64,000 bases of DNA from Hydractinia symbiolongicarpus. Its lineage: Eukaryota; Cnidaria; Hydrozoa; Anthoathecata; Hydractiniidae. Each line of letters begins with the position of its first letter. Within the stretch, counting starts at the first letter, position 1. The notes under the pieces were generated by a model. That model made no database searches. It was not told the origin of the DNA and was given only the letters and a program-made list of their open reading frames with translations. Both the position numbers and the translations under genes were made by a program. This document shows positions 34,235 through 47,100 of the stretch, piece after piece. The DNA lies in NCBI RefSeq assembly GCF_029227915.1, contig NC_079884.1, positions 9,548,001-9,612,000 of the forward strand, read 5' to 3'.

Positions 34235-35795
34235 CTACCACGTGACCACAGGATGAAGAGAATGGTCGTGATCAGAAGTCAGTGTTATTGTTGATCTAAT
34301 TTTAGTCATATCATTGTCTTGGTTATTTAACTGTAAATTAGAATCGGTTACCGGCGATTTTACGTCTTTAGTTTCAATTTTTCCGTGTAGTTTCATATGT
34401 TTGCGCAATGAGCTGGGATGAGTATATGTTTTATTGCAACCGTCAACTTTACAAATATACGGTTTGTCAGACGTGTGGACGTGACTATGTTTTTTTCGGT
34501 CTGATGAATTTGCGAACCTATGAATAAATAAATAATTTCAATTTAACTTTATAAATTTGAACCAATGATTCATAATTTAGTTCCTTGTTGATATCTTCGC
34601 ATTCCTTTCTTCTTTGTTTACTACATACAAACTCAAAAAAGAAAGAACGTTTGCTTTTGTAAATATAAGCTGGTCACACAAACTTGAACGTGACAAATCA
34701 ATAAAAGAAACAAACAAACAAACAAACATATAAAACAAGAAAATTATTTTACCTTCGACCACATCCAGCAAATTCACATACAAACGGCCGTTCACCAGTA
34801 TGTGTGCGTTTATGAATTTTTAAGTTTTCCGACCTGGCAAACAATTTCCCACAACCAGGAAAGGGACAGGGAAATGGTTTCTCCCCAGTGTGAACCCTTA
34901 AGTGGTTTATAAGTTTGTATTTTGCTTTAAAAGCAAGTCCAGATCTTGGACAGTCTTTCCAGTAGCACACATGCTCTGCTGAGTCATTTAATCCAACGTG
35001 ATCTTCTGCTAAATGTTGTACTATATCCATCATAACAAAAAATTGTTTTCCGCATGGCTTTCCTTTTGTTGCTTGGTCTGTCCACATACATGATATAACT
35101 TGACTTAAGGGTTGTCTGAAATTACCATGCGGTTGATACCCACCCATATGCATGTAGTTGTGGTATGGGTTGGCACTATAATAATCATATGGAGAGGGCG
35201 CTGGTGGGGGGTAACTGAACGATGGTTTTATGTCAGCTACATACTCATTTTTAGGATATTTACTCGCTGGAGGATAGTGCGCGTGTGATAAATCATGGTG
35301 AGATAACGGGTAGTAGGAACTGCTGTTCTGATTAGTGGTGTAGCCGTGATTCTGGCTACCAACATTAGAATGGAAGCGAGAAGTAGCCTCGTTGCTATGA
35401 TGCATCGCTCCACTGATGAACATGCAATGCGTTCGCCCAACGTGTGTGTTAGTGTCTGGCAACATCGGCAACGTGCCTTGGGTTTGCGAAGAAGGGGGTA
35501 CTGGCGTCATGATCGATGTTTCGTCTGGTATACTGGAACGGTAGCCGGTCATAAAATCTCCGCTGACTGGTGATGTTACGTATTCACCTTGACTAGATGT
35601 CCTCGAATTTAGAGGTCCGTATGACAGATTTGGTGGTATGTGTGTTTGCTGCGGATAAGCAGGCGTTGGTGGAGAGCCAAGGTGATCCATAAACCTACCG
35701 CCAGAATTCGGCTGTGGGCTTAGATGGTCTAAAAATCTTGGAATAGTAGGGTTCGGATAATGACCTAATGTGGATCCTTGTAGTCGGTTTTCCAT
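34235..35795 (-). CDS. ZIC: ZIC-family zinc-finger transcription factor
   Basis: Two exons, 34753-35795 and 34235-34517, joined by a GT-AG intron that splits an arginine codon (CGA AG|G) in finger 4; 441 residues in total. The N-terminal half (1-230) is rich in proline, histidine, tyrosine and serine. Five C2H2 fingers follow. Finger 1 is the atypical ZIC form with a long gap between cysteines ([13 protein letters not shown], ending HLAEDH). Finger 2 is [19 protein letters not shown]. Finger 3 is [20 protein letters not shown]. Finger 4 reads [19 protein letters not shown] and finger 5 [19 protein letters not shown]. The HTGEKPF linkers and the order are diagnostic. ZIC proteins regulate neural and, in Hydra, nematocyte differentiation. 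GLI/GLIS relatives were considered but finger sequence favours ZIC. Start: first ATG of the open frame. Confidence 0.93.
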
Positions 35796-38700
35796 AATAA
35801 CAATTTTTTAATTAATCTTTTGTTAATTAACTGTTAAGATGTTTTAGCTTTCTTTCACACACTCCAACTTTCTTCTTGTCTCAAGCAACAAAGCTCTTTT
35901 CTCCCAGCGAGATATAAAAACTTGAATTAATCAACAACAATTTCATGTGTTATGTACGATAACATGAAGCTCAGTGGGCAAACAAATCAGAAAACTCTGT
36001 ATCACTTATGTATGATAAACAAATAAACGAATGTTTTTTTTTATGTATGTCTGCCAACTTGGATGCGGAAAATGTACTGTACAACTTCTAGTGTTAATAA
36101 CTTCTCACACTTTGATGGTAAATTGAACTTGCTAATAAGGTTGTCGAATACGATAAAATTGTAAGACCCGAAGCTGTTTAGAGACCTCAGGATCAAACCA
36201 ATCTGATTTGCACCTATCCGTTAACTATTTTATACATCTGTCTGTCACATAAAGATGCTAACTATAGGGGGGATTTCTAAGCAGATGATTGGCTCTTAAT
36301 TTTATTTGATTGACAGCTATGGACGTTCATAAAGATTTGTTTAACCAATCACAGTACGTCTTTTACAAAATTTATTTTCCATCCAATAAAGATGTAAAGT
36401 CTTTGAGCATTAAATATTAAAAAGGAATATTTTTTCTTTTTAGAACAAACTCAATGGTCAATTGAATGAGTGATTATGTATGATTAGTTCTACAAAATAT
36501 AAGAAATGGATTAAATTCTCTGTACAAATCGTTGATAGAAACATCCCTGTGCTAAACCGCACTAACAATGAAGGTGATTTTGTTTAAAAAAATGAACGTG
36601 ATAATGAGTTTGAGTTAATTTAAGGAAAGATGGTAAATAAATAAAGATAGGCAAATAAATAAATAAAAGTAAATAAATAAATAAGGTAAAAAATAAATAA
36701 ATGGACAGATAATGCATAAAATAATGAAATAAATATAGGATATTTAAAAATACAAAAAAATTAATTAAATTAGGCTGCAGGTGTGAGAGAATTTTATACT
36801 AAAGAGGTCCTAATGTTAAATAAAAATTATTTGAACAAAAATTATTATTGACGCAAATAACCATTTGTACTGGAGAAAAGGCGTAGCTATACTTTTGGAT
36901 TCAATTTAGCTAGCAATTGGCCTTGTGTAAAACATTTAAATACAGAATTTTCGTCATGTGAATATTGTGAAATCTTATACAAGTGAAAAAATGAGGACGT
37001 GACAGTTAAAACATCAAGGATTCGGCAATGCTTTGAAACTAAAGAAGAAGCTAAAAATCCGAAGGGAAATAAAATGACAGATCCAAAGATATCTACGACA
37101 ATGTTTTCATTTTTTGCATAGTATTGAAGATAAATTAAAAAAACATTACATCAATAATATATATATCATTAAACACAAATAAAAAAACATAAGACAAACA
37201 TGAAAATGTCAATAAAACAATATTTACTTATTGAACTAATTTTAAGCTTAATACTTCGTGTTTATGTTCAAATCAGCTAAGCCTGTATTGTTCCTACAGG
37301 AACAACAGATAAAAGAAGAAAAGCTTTACAAAGAAAGCCGTTCTAATTTTTGGTAACGCTCCATCAGTTACAAAAAGAAAAAAAATCTCAAAAATTTAAT
37401 TGCTTATTTATTTTGATTTTGATGACAAAAAATGATGACACAATTCTCTACTATCATTTTAAAGGTCAATCTTTACTTTGGCTTTTTAATCTCTACTTTG
37501 CTTTTACGTGACAGGCACTTGCGGTGGCAATGTTCATTTCGACGGGAAATATACATGGAAATGAATTACCAGAGGTGGAGAAGTGTACACCCAGGGTCTA
37601 CTCGGAACAAATATTGTATTTACAAGTTAAATAATGCACAATTCTTTAAAAATAGTTTTTGTGGACTTGTTGTCAGTACTGCTTCGCACTTTTCTCTTTC
37701 ATTGCAACGTTAAAAATTTTGGATTAGTATCTTCTTTTAGTTTCCTTTCATTGTTTACATATCAGATACGTGTAAATAAACACAAAATCTTGTCATTCAT
37801 TCCTTTACATGAAGAAGCCATTTTGGAAGTTTCATGACATAACTGAAATTTTTAATCAAAATGAAGTTTTAAGACCTCCGGCACTTGCTACTAAATTTCT
37901 TAATTTAATGACGAGAAGTTTTGCTTTCGACAGGATGATACAGGAAAATGGTTTCAACTTTATTAAATATATCTTGCAGGATTTCTGACACGTATAATAA
38001 CAAACCTATCGTAGTTGCTTGATTAATTGCTAATTTTGATAGGCGATTTAAAGAGAGCGATATAAGTAAGATTGATCGACTTGATCGTCACAGACATGCC
38101 GAAACAATAACAAACCGTTAGCTGATAGTATCTAGAATAAAACTGCACGTTTTTATGTAAAAACATTAAAATGTAAGAAACCCTATGAATGTTCTTAAGG
38201 TTGGCGCTGAGTACAAGAAATGTTTTTAGCATGCTCTTGGAAATTAAACATTGGAAGGTTTCGTAACATATTTAACACAGAAAACAATGTTTTTCTGACT
38301 TTATGGTCAGCGAAAAAGAGAAGGAAAAATATATTTAGCCAAGCATAAATAAATTTTACTTTCTAAAAAAACTTTTCTTAGATACAAGCATACCCAATAT
38401 TAAGTCAAGAACTTTTAGTTTATAGTTCTGTCAAAGCCTTTTGTTCTTTTATATCATTTGTTGAAATATAAAAATATTGATCATTCTACGGCATCATTGC
38501 AAGCCAGATTTTGTTTTTGCGACGTTATCAAACTACAGATTAGAATCGTTGCTATCTGTTCTTCTGACAACCTGACTGTAAACAACTATTTGAAGGTAAA
38601 ATGCATTCCACATACCGTCACGTACACTAGTTAAGCAGCGAACTTGGTGTACCCTTTCCCTAGATATTTTTTCTGATGTCATTGTTACATGCTTGATGGT

Positions 38701-38845
38701 AGATATTTACTGCATCTACTATCTACGTTTTCTTGCACGTTTTACTGGAAAATTTTACATGCTAAGGACCATATTTCTTTTTATCTCCGTTATATTTAGG
38801 AAATTTAAAACTTTATACAACTTCTCTGATTATATGAGGCATTAA

Positions 38846-39016
38846 TTTTTAAGATGCGTATTAGAGGGTACAATATTTAAAATGCGTAGTAGAGGGAGGT
38901 AATTTGTAAAATGCATAGTGAAAGGCGTCAATTTTTAAAATGCGCAGTGAAGGGCGTTAATTTTTAAAATGCGCAGTGAAGGGCGTTAATTTTTAAAATG
39001 CATAGTAAAGGGCGTG
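38846..39016 (+). repeat. 29-bp tandem repeat, about six units
   Basis: Units such as TTTTTAAAATGCGCAGTGAA followed by GGGCGTTAA recur at 29-bp spacing. The central two copies (tgcgcag at 38941 and 38970) are identical and outer ones are more diverged, the usual pattern of a small minisatellite. Confidence 0.75.
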
Positions 39017-39556
39017 TTTGTTTATGATAATTTCTAGTTAAAAACAACGCCAGTAGGGTGGTTATTAACTTAACACCCGTTAAAGGAGAAAAAATAACGA
39101 TAAAAATCAATAACTTGCTTCAACGAATATTTTTATTGAGATGTTGTGATAGCAACACAGAACTAAACCACCAGGTTAAAGAAAAGGCTTTATAGCTACA
39201 TTGCTATTTTTCAAATAAGTGTCTGGCAAAGGCAGAATGCTACGTAATGTCTTAAAGTTATATCCGATCTTACAGGTGACAATGTAGTAATTTGTCTAAC
39301 AGTCAAGGTCAAAAAGCTTAATTGAGGTAGATTTTAAAGATTGTATTTTATCAAGGTTATTTTTAGTTGTTATCAAAATATGGATATCTTGCTATGGATA
39401 TGTCTGATAAAATTGTTGACATAATTAACCGCCATTAATATTATTTATAACACATTTGGCTGTTATGACGTCACATTAAACTGAGCTGTTCATGTTGTTG
39501 CGTCATTTTGAAAAAACATTCTATTGGTACTCGCATTTTTGTTTTAGAAGAGAGCG

Positions 39557-39955
39557 TACCGTAAATGACGGATTAAGCGCCTTGTACCCAATAAGCGCCT
39601 CGTAGCTAGGTAAAAATTTGTAAATAAGTGCTTCTGCTCTAATAACCGCCCTCCCCCTCCCTTGAGAAAATAGGGCGCTTATTCGGATCGGCACAAAAAA
39701 GTAACGATTTTTACTATAACTATTACTAACGACGATGAAGATAAAAATAAAAATATTAAAATTTAAAAGATACATTATTACTATTGTATTTCTTTGTTTT
39801 TTGTTTGTATTTCTATTTTTTATTCATAAAAAATTATAAGAATGAAGTTTTAAAAATTTGCTTTTCTAAAAAAAAAAAAAATAATAAGCGTTCCTGTTGA
39901 ATTAACCGCCCCTGCCAATTAAGCGCCCTGGGCGCTCAATCTGTCATTCACGGTA
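39557..39955. mobile_element. MITE with TACCGTAAATGACGGATT ends
   Basis: Left TACCGTAAATGACGGATTAA and right end, reversed, TACCGTGAATGACAGATTGA, both followed by AGCGCC. The terminal TA is consistent with Tc1/mariner-type insertion. Inside, GGGCGCTTATT-type segments are repeated. No coding capacity. Confidence 0.65.
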
Positions 39956-41910
39956 ATTCTGATTGAAAAAGATAAGACGTAACTCCCGTGGGAAATTTCA
40001 TTTATAAAGGTGGACATTTTGGATAGGTAACAAAAAAACAAAAAAATTTATATTAGGTTCCGTCTTATCTTCATCTTTAGTTTAATAAACAACAGTACAA
40101 CGAAAGTCCGTTCCAGCCATGTCAATGTTATGTTAACAATTTTGGCTAGCGATAATGTAGATTTGTGTTGTAGTCATCCTAAAGGGTATAAGAAAGACTT
40201 TATATGGTAAGTAAAAAAGACGGATACAATTTTTTTGATCTTTCACTCGTATATTAAATCTGCAACGGATTCAAAATAAATACAAAATCAAGTTAATCCG
40301 AAATAGTTGAAAACAAGCTTATACAGATTAATCTGAATGCTGCTTCCGATTACCCTAATGTGTGGATTAAAACGCCCTGGCGGTAATTTAATCTGTTTTT
40401 TATAATTTAAACTGGGCTCTTACTAAAAGGGCGCTTTTTATAATAACAATACTTAGCGTTTTAACAACATTTTCCTGATGCATACCAAAAAGTTTAATAA
40501 CAAAACCACCTCGATTTGTTGGTCTAGATGTAATGGAGGCAATTCCAGGTTGTTTCGTGTACTTTTGAAAAGTATGATGCAATTTTTGACATGTTCAACG
40601 ATACCGCACTTAGTATTTCCGTCTCAAGAAATATCTGATTATCTGAAGGAATGATAAGTCTTCCTTTAATTAGACGTTGTTATTAGCTTTTTACATGAAA
40701 CTATAAGCACTTTTCTTAAAAGCGATACAGCTAGTTACAATTTTCTGATTTCTAAATTACATTTCGAAATGATGGAACAAGGCAAAACTAAATCTTTTGA
40801 TAAAAAACTTTGCCAAAATCGTATTGCAAAGCATTTTTAAAGCTAGTACACATATTGTAACAAGGATATATCCTAAACAACTTGATCGTAAAATGGAAAA
40901 CCATACTATTTTTAAAAACCCTTTTTTACCCTCTTTTAACAGTTGGGAAACTTCAAATTTTTAATTAGAGATTTACGCTGTCCATAATACATGATACAAG
41001 GTCTGACATTTTTCATACTCTCACCTAACAAGAAAAATGTTTGAATCAATGAAAGTTTTGTGTTTACTTCCACACCCCTTTTTCTTTCTTATTTATTTTC
41101 TTGATTCTTCAGTAGATAGAAATTAAAGGCTTTGTGTGTGAACAAACACAACAAAAAATCTGAATCCACGAGCAAATAATTTAACAAGCGTACAGTAATT
41201 GACGGATGGAAGAGACTTAACACATTGCATGTATGTTATGGAAATATGCTCATTCATTTCGATTGTTGTATCATGTTTCTATTAGCTAAAAAGAAAAAAG
41301 TCTTTAGTAATTTTGGGATTAATAACAACAAGTTATGAGATTTCAGACAAAATTTCATGTTGAGAAGAATTATGTAATGTTATGACGTCATAACTATAAC
41401 GAGGTCATGACATCACCACCTAAAATAATTTGAACGGTTCATTTAGAAACCTGACTGGATTAATCTTATTTTCAGGTTCTCGAAGTCAAACATTTTACGT
41501 AAAATATATCAATTATGCATGCTCTCTTCTATAATATGTTGAGCTAATTAAAAAATATATATGTTGCACATGACCTTTTCATTCGCTGTTTCTCACATAA
41601 TCAAATACCGCAAAATGTTAATATTTTTGATGCGTTTCCTATCTGTTTAATGGTAAAGGTTGATACATTTTTTCATTTTTTTAATCATTAAGCTTTTGGT
41701 AGAACTTCTACCATTTTCAATGTACTGTCGTATCAATTTAAACCAGTTCTAAAATGTTTAATACACAAAGAATAGTCAGAAACATGGTTGTTTTTTTTAA
41801 TCTCTGTCTTTAATAACAAATCGTGCATTATTTTTTGACAAAACTGTCGCAAGTCCGAAGACTACCATTTTAAAACTAAACCGTCTCAGGGTTAAATATC
41901 ACCCCCGACA

Positions 41911-41993
41911 GGGTTTTTTGCCTCCTTGATATGAGAGATGACAGCGAAAAACTTTTTCGCCGTCATCTCTCATATCAAGGAGGCAAAAAACCC
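41911..41993. repeat. Perfect long hairpin, 32-bp arms
   Basis: The arm 41911-41942 (GGGTTTTTTGCCTCCTTGAT...) is exactly complementary to 41962-41993. The 19-base spacer contains a second perfect stem, GCGAAAAA-C-TTTTTCGC. The outer flanks (ACCCCCGACAGGG and CCCTGGGGCGGAGG) also partly pair. It belongs to the foldback family of 27435. A transcript would form a ~80-nt hairpin. Confidence 0.85.
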
Positions 41994-44109
41994 TGGGGCG
42001 GAGGATGGGTAAGCTACATATGAAAACAGAACTGAATGAACTTTCAATAACTAAATTATTTACATATTGCAAAGATATATTTACGTTAACAACACTAATC
42101 AGCCGAGGTAACAAGCAGATTTTCGCAAATACAACCGAGAATCGTGCTTATACTGTTAGATTTTAAATATCAGGCTAATATTTTAAGAAACTCAAAAAAT
42201 TAAAAGGCAATGGAATATACGTCAATGGACATTACTCTACTGCAACGAAATAAATAAAGGCAGATGTCTCAAAAAAATGAAAACTTAGAGAGAAAATGAT
42301 AAAGATGCTACTGTTATTTACGATTGTCTTATTGTTAGGTATTTTAAGAACTTAAACATTGCTTAGCACTTTTTGATTCACACAATAAATTTCTTCTGCT
42401 TTAATTCTTTTTACTACTACAAAACAAACCCAACAGAATAAGACAGAACGACAAGGATTTGAATAAATTAACTAATTAAAAATACTTCTGTTGATCTAAA
42501 GTGTTTCCACAACGTTGAAACCAACCACGAAAGAATAAACCTTCGCAACATGAAATTGTTTTTTTTGACAAACTTTTGTGAATGGAAGATAGAGTGAAAT
42601 TTCGCAAGAATAATTTTTGCCCTTAAATTACGACACAAAATAGCTTTATATATTTCTATATATTTACTATTTTTTTTCTTTTTTGTATCCTGTTTTTGCT
42701 TCTTGTTCAAAAAAGCGAAAAGGAAAAAATAGTTTCTTTTCAAATTATCAATTCTAATGTTTCGCAAACGCACATTTTTTTAAAGTTTTTTTCGGCGATA
42801 GATTCACTTCAAAAACGTTCGGACAAAAAAATTTCGGACGCGAATTTCTGACACAATTGGAGACGAATTTAATGTTGGAGTAGAACGTAAAAAGATGTTG
42901 CTGGTCACGCACTTTTCATCCTCGTGCCTGTTGTCGAGGCCGCTAGCGCTAACTTAACAGCCGCCAGTCTCGACGTCAAAAAGGCAAGAAGCCCTGGGGA
43001 CGAGGTTGGCACTTTTGAAGATTTCAAGATTTGTTACGCTTTTCATGGATCGTAGTAGTTTAAAACGAATAAAATCAAGATGAAACGCGACACTCACTAG
43101 AACAGATTCACTGGATTAATAATAGGAAGCTATGACGATGATAATAAATAACCATGTGTGTTTTATCAACTGCTTATCTAAACTAGTAAAACATCAACAA
43201 CAAATATGTCGCCTTCAATTACTTTGTCAATGTCTGCATCTAGAACTTCTAACAAGTTTCCAATCACTTCGTACACATGTACAATACACATGTATAACAA
43301 TGTAATAAGGATAATTTCAGCCTAAAAATTGATAAAATTTAAAATATTTTAGCCTGCTCCGATTTTCTTAAAGAACAATACTGATATCCCTTATATCATC
43401 AACAAATCCCGCGTAGTACTCTATTGTAGAAAATTTTGCTGGAAAAAACTTTGCGTTTCGAAAAAACCGTGAAATCTTTCCCTTTCACAGAATTTATTTT
43501 CACCGAAAATGAAAAAATTTGTGTAATTTCAGAGTTACTTAGAGTTTATATGAACAATAACCAGCAGAAATTCAAAAGTTTTTTAATTTAAGTTTAGCGG
43601 AAATTATTTTGACGCATTGCAAAAAAAAAACACCTGTTAATTTGTGGAACTTAATTTCGTGGATTTTCTATTATTATTTTTTTTTTTGACAAAGTACATG
43701 GTGAATCAACACTATCTCCGTATTATTTTAATCCTTCAGGAGAATCATACTTTTAATACAGCTTCAGTTCTTAGTTAAAAAGCTATAAAGAAACACATCT
43801 TTTCGGAAAAAATACAGGAATAAGCAATAAATCCACCAGGGTTAATGCACTAAAAACAGAGTGAACTCGTGTAACGGAAACAATCTTACAAAATGTCAAA
43901 ACATCTACAATGCTGACAGCAACCATAACAAATATCAAACATGCAGAGGAGAACCTGCTCTTCACAGAATGGTCTTCAAAGTCGATTTCTAGATAACAAT
44001 GTTTTTTTTTATATATACATTTCCTGAGATTCGTCATAAGAATTTGACTGTATGGAATTGCATTTGTCTCCGTGGAACTATATGATATAGTGGACCAAGT
44101 TCGCGGTGT

Positions 44110-47100
44110 TTAATGGATCCTGTTAAGTTCTTCTACAATCTTTATTAGGTCATCTTCAGTACAATCTCTTTTCATTCCATCTTCGTTAATCTAAAGGCAA
44201 TATATGACATGTACATTTCAATAACAGTAGAAAGTCAAATACTACTTTCTCAATATTTTTCCCGAGAAGGGTTTTCCCTGATACATTTAAGAACGAGCTG
44301 TTAACCCTAAATAAGATTTGTTATATATAAAAAAATAGATATTTCTAAACCTCAAGAAAAATAAAGAAAGAAAACAAACATAAAATTAATTCCGGCTTAC
44401 TTGTAAGCCATTGACAATATCTTTCATTTGTGCTCTCGGCAAATCGAGAAAACTTTCTATCAGATCGCCATCAATACAACCGACGGCAGGTTCTGTTTTG
44501 CGATCGTTGTGGAAGGATCGCCAAAATAAGTGCTCTATTTTACCCACGCTTTTGATATAAGAACTCAACTTCTTCTGTACTTGGGACAAAAAGTCGAACA
44601 TGTCTTTCGGCAAACCAGCAACAAGACCTAAATATTGAAAATGTGATTCAGTTGCCATGCATTGTCTTGTATATGCAGATGAGATGCAGCGTTATTGAAA
44701 CAGAATAACGTACCGATTGAGCCGCGAACTGTTCCATATAAAATCGAGTTTGAGATGGGTGTTGATTGTTCTATGGTGTGATGCATTACCAGTGATCCTA
44801 AACATGTGTAACAACACACGTGTGAAAAAGAGTAGCTAGTACTTTCATAAAATTAATTATTGCGAACGTTTTTATTCGTGAATTCGCGAAGATTAATTTT
44901 GCAGATGAGTGCTACAAGTATTTTCGCGAAGTTTAATGTACGTGAATTATAGACAATGAGAACAATGTTTATAATTCACGAAAAGAGAAATGCAAAAATA
45001 AATGAACAGTCGTTTATATAACCGTAGTGTAGTTTGAATTAAAGGAATTTTCTTGTAAGGATTTGCTAGTAAATTCAGAAGTGACCGAAGAATCTGTTCT
45101 ATTTAAATGATTTTTCAAATTATAGTATAGTAAATAATAACATGAGTTCAATTGCATTGAAAATACATACGTCATGGGGAACAAATTTCACGAATTTTGC
45201 GAATAGTGGAAATTTTTGGTAAAATTTTTAGGTAGTAATGTAGTATATTATTTTTTAGGTAGTATTTTGGTAAACGGTGACCATTTTTATTCGTCACGAA
45301 GAATTGATGTCGCGGATATGGCGAAAACTCGCAAAATTAGAATCAGTAGCTAGCCAATGAAGAAAAGAAGGAATTCGAAAACTGTCTACCATGTCTGAAA
45401 ACATTCACAAAGTCACCAAGATGATATTTTCCCGTTTGCTGCAGATGATGACGATCTTCGTCACTGGTAGCAGCGCTGTCTTTCTGACAAGTAAACAAGT
45501 TATAAGAATTCTCAGCACCGAGAAATGTGTCATCGTCGATTATTTCAACAGCTGTCATCCAATTTGGTGAAAAATCATGCGCAATCTGAAAAAGAAAATA
45601 TTAAAATGTGTCAATCAACAGCCTTCTTTTTATGAAGTTCCGTTTCAAACGAAAATTATAGAAAATTTGCTTTAAACGCACAAGAAATTGGTTTAATTAT
45701 TATACACGTTCTTGTCCCACAGCTCGAAATTGCCGATAAAGGGGTGGGGGTGGGGTGGTTGTTCTATCAATTCCCCCCACTTGTCATTGAAAAAGTAACA
45801 AGGTTTCTTACACACATATGTATCAACAATTAACATTTTTTAACACAATTATTAAAAAGACAAACACTTAATAATAGCAGTCTGATTGGGGAAATCTCTC
45901 ACAGGTTTTGGATGAACGATGTATGAGTTAGTTTACCAACTTTACCAACCGATAAAACACCCTAAATTAATGATTTCAATAAAAAGAACAGACACCTAAA
46001 CATGACAAGTGGCGTACTCCTGGATTTTGTAACAGAAGTGGAAATGAAAAAGAGAAAGCAATATGACAAAATGGTAGGTTTATCATCAACAAATTATACC
46101 TCTTCAAGGCGACCTTCCAAAGGTTTGTATGAAAGAAGAGTTATAGACCGCATCAGATCGCCAACCTGTAAAAACATCAGTGCAGTATAAGAATCGACAA
46201 GTTTCAGCAAGATAAATCAAATCCTGATGAACATACCAATATGAAATCTCCTTTTGCTTTTAAAAATAATGCAAGTATCGTGTTATGATAACAACACTCT
46301 TGACGAAGTTCTTTGTCAGCCGTCCACTCGTAGATGGAAACCTGCCAAATACAAAGGAAGTTATTACTATTAAAAATATTACCACTTATCTGTTCAGTCA
46401 TCGTCATTGAATAATATAAATATTATCATGTCATGAACAAGCGAGTTTATTCTAGGCTACGTTTCGACAGCTACAGTCGTCATCGACATTGAATAATATA
46501 AATATTATTATGTCATGAACAAGCGAGTTTATTCTAGGCTACGTTTCGACAGCTACAGTTGTCATCGACGGGCTGTAGCTGCACTTCAATGACAGATGTA
46601 GCTGTCGAAACGCAGCTTAGAGTAAACTCGCTTGTTCATGAAATGATAATATTTATATTATTCAACAAAGGAAGTTATTGTAAAAGCGAAAAGATCTATC
46701 CTATACTAAAGTGTTTCAAGATTAAAGAAAAAAGACTTACAGCACTGTTAATGCCAGCCAAGATTTTACCATTAAACTCCAATAACGAGTACACAGCTCC
46801 TTTCACATCTTTACTTGAAATTTGTATTAACTTACCTGTGAATAAACAAATCAGGTTTGACTTAACTAGACAACCTCAGTCCCAGACAGAACTAATGTTA
46901 GTGCTAAAATGGTTAGAAAGCGTAGCAACGACAAGAAGGAAAGAGACCTGGGGACAAATTAACTTGAGTCTTATATATTTATATAAACTATGAGTTACCT
47001 TCAACTAACTGAAATAGAATAAGTCGGCCCTCTTTGGGTTCGGGTTCTTCTTGATGTACCATGGCTGTTCCGACACAGTAATAAATGTTGGAATCGTTCG

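Larger units (their letters stand above)
35796..44109. other. Intergenic stretch between ZIC and DDB1
   Basis: Contains the presumptive ZIC promoter, an AAATAAAT microsatellite (about 36640-36710), a 29-bp tandem repeat, one MITE and one long hairpin, listed separately. No other gene is recognised. Confidence 0.4.

Noticed and set aside
35346-35573. Plus-strand gene opposite ZIC
   Set aside because: The frame is the antisense shadow of ZIC exon 1.
43430-45330. Mobile element rich in TTCGCGAA and TTAATTT segments
   Set aside because: Suggestive scattered motifs in the intergenic DNA and the 3' DDB1 introns, but no inverted ends or boundaries could be fixed.
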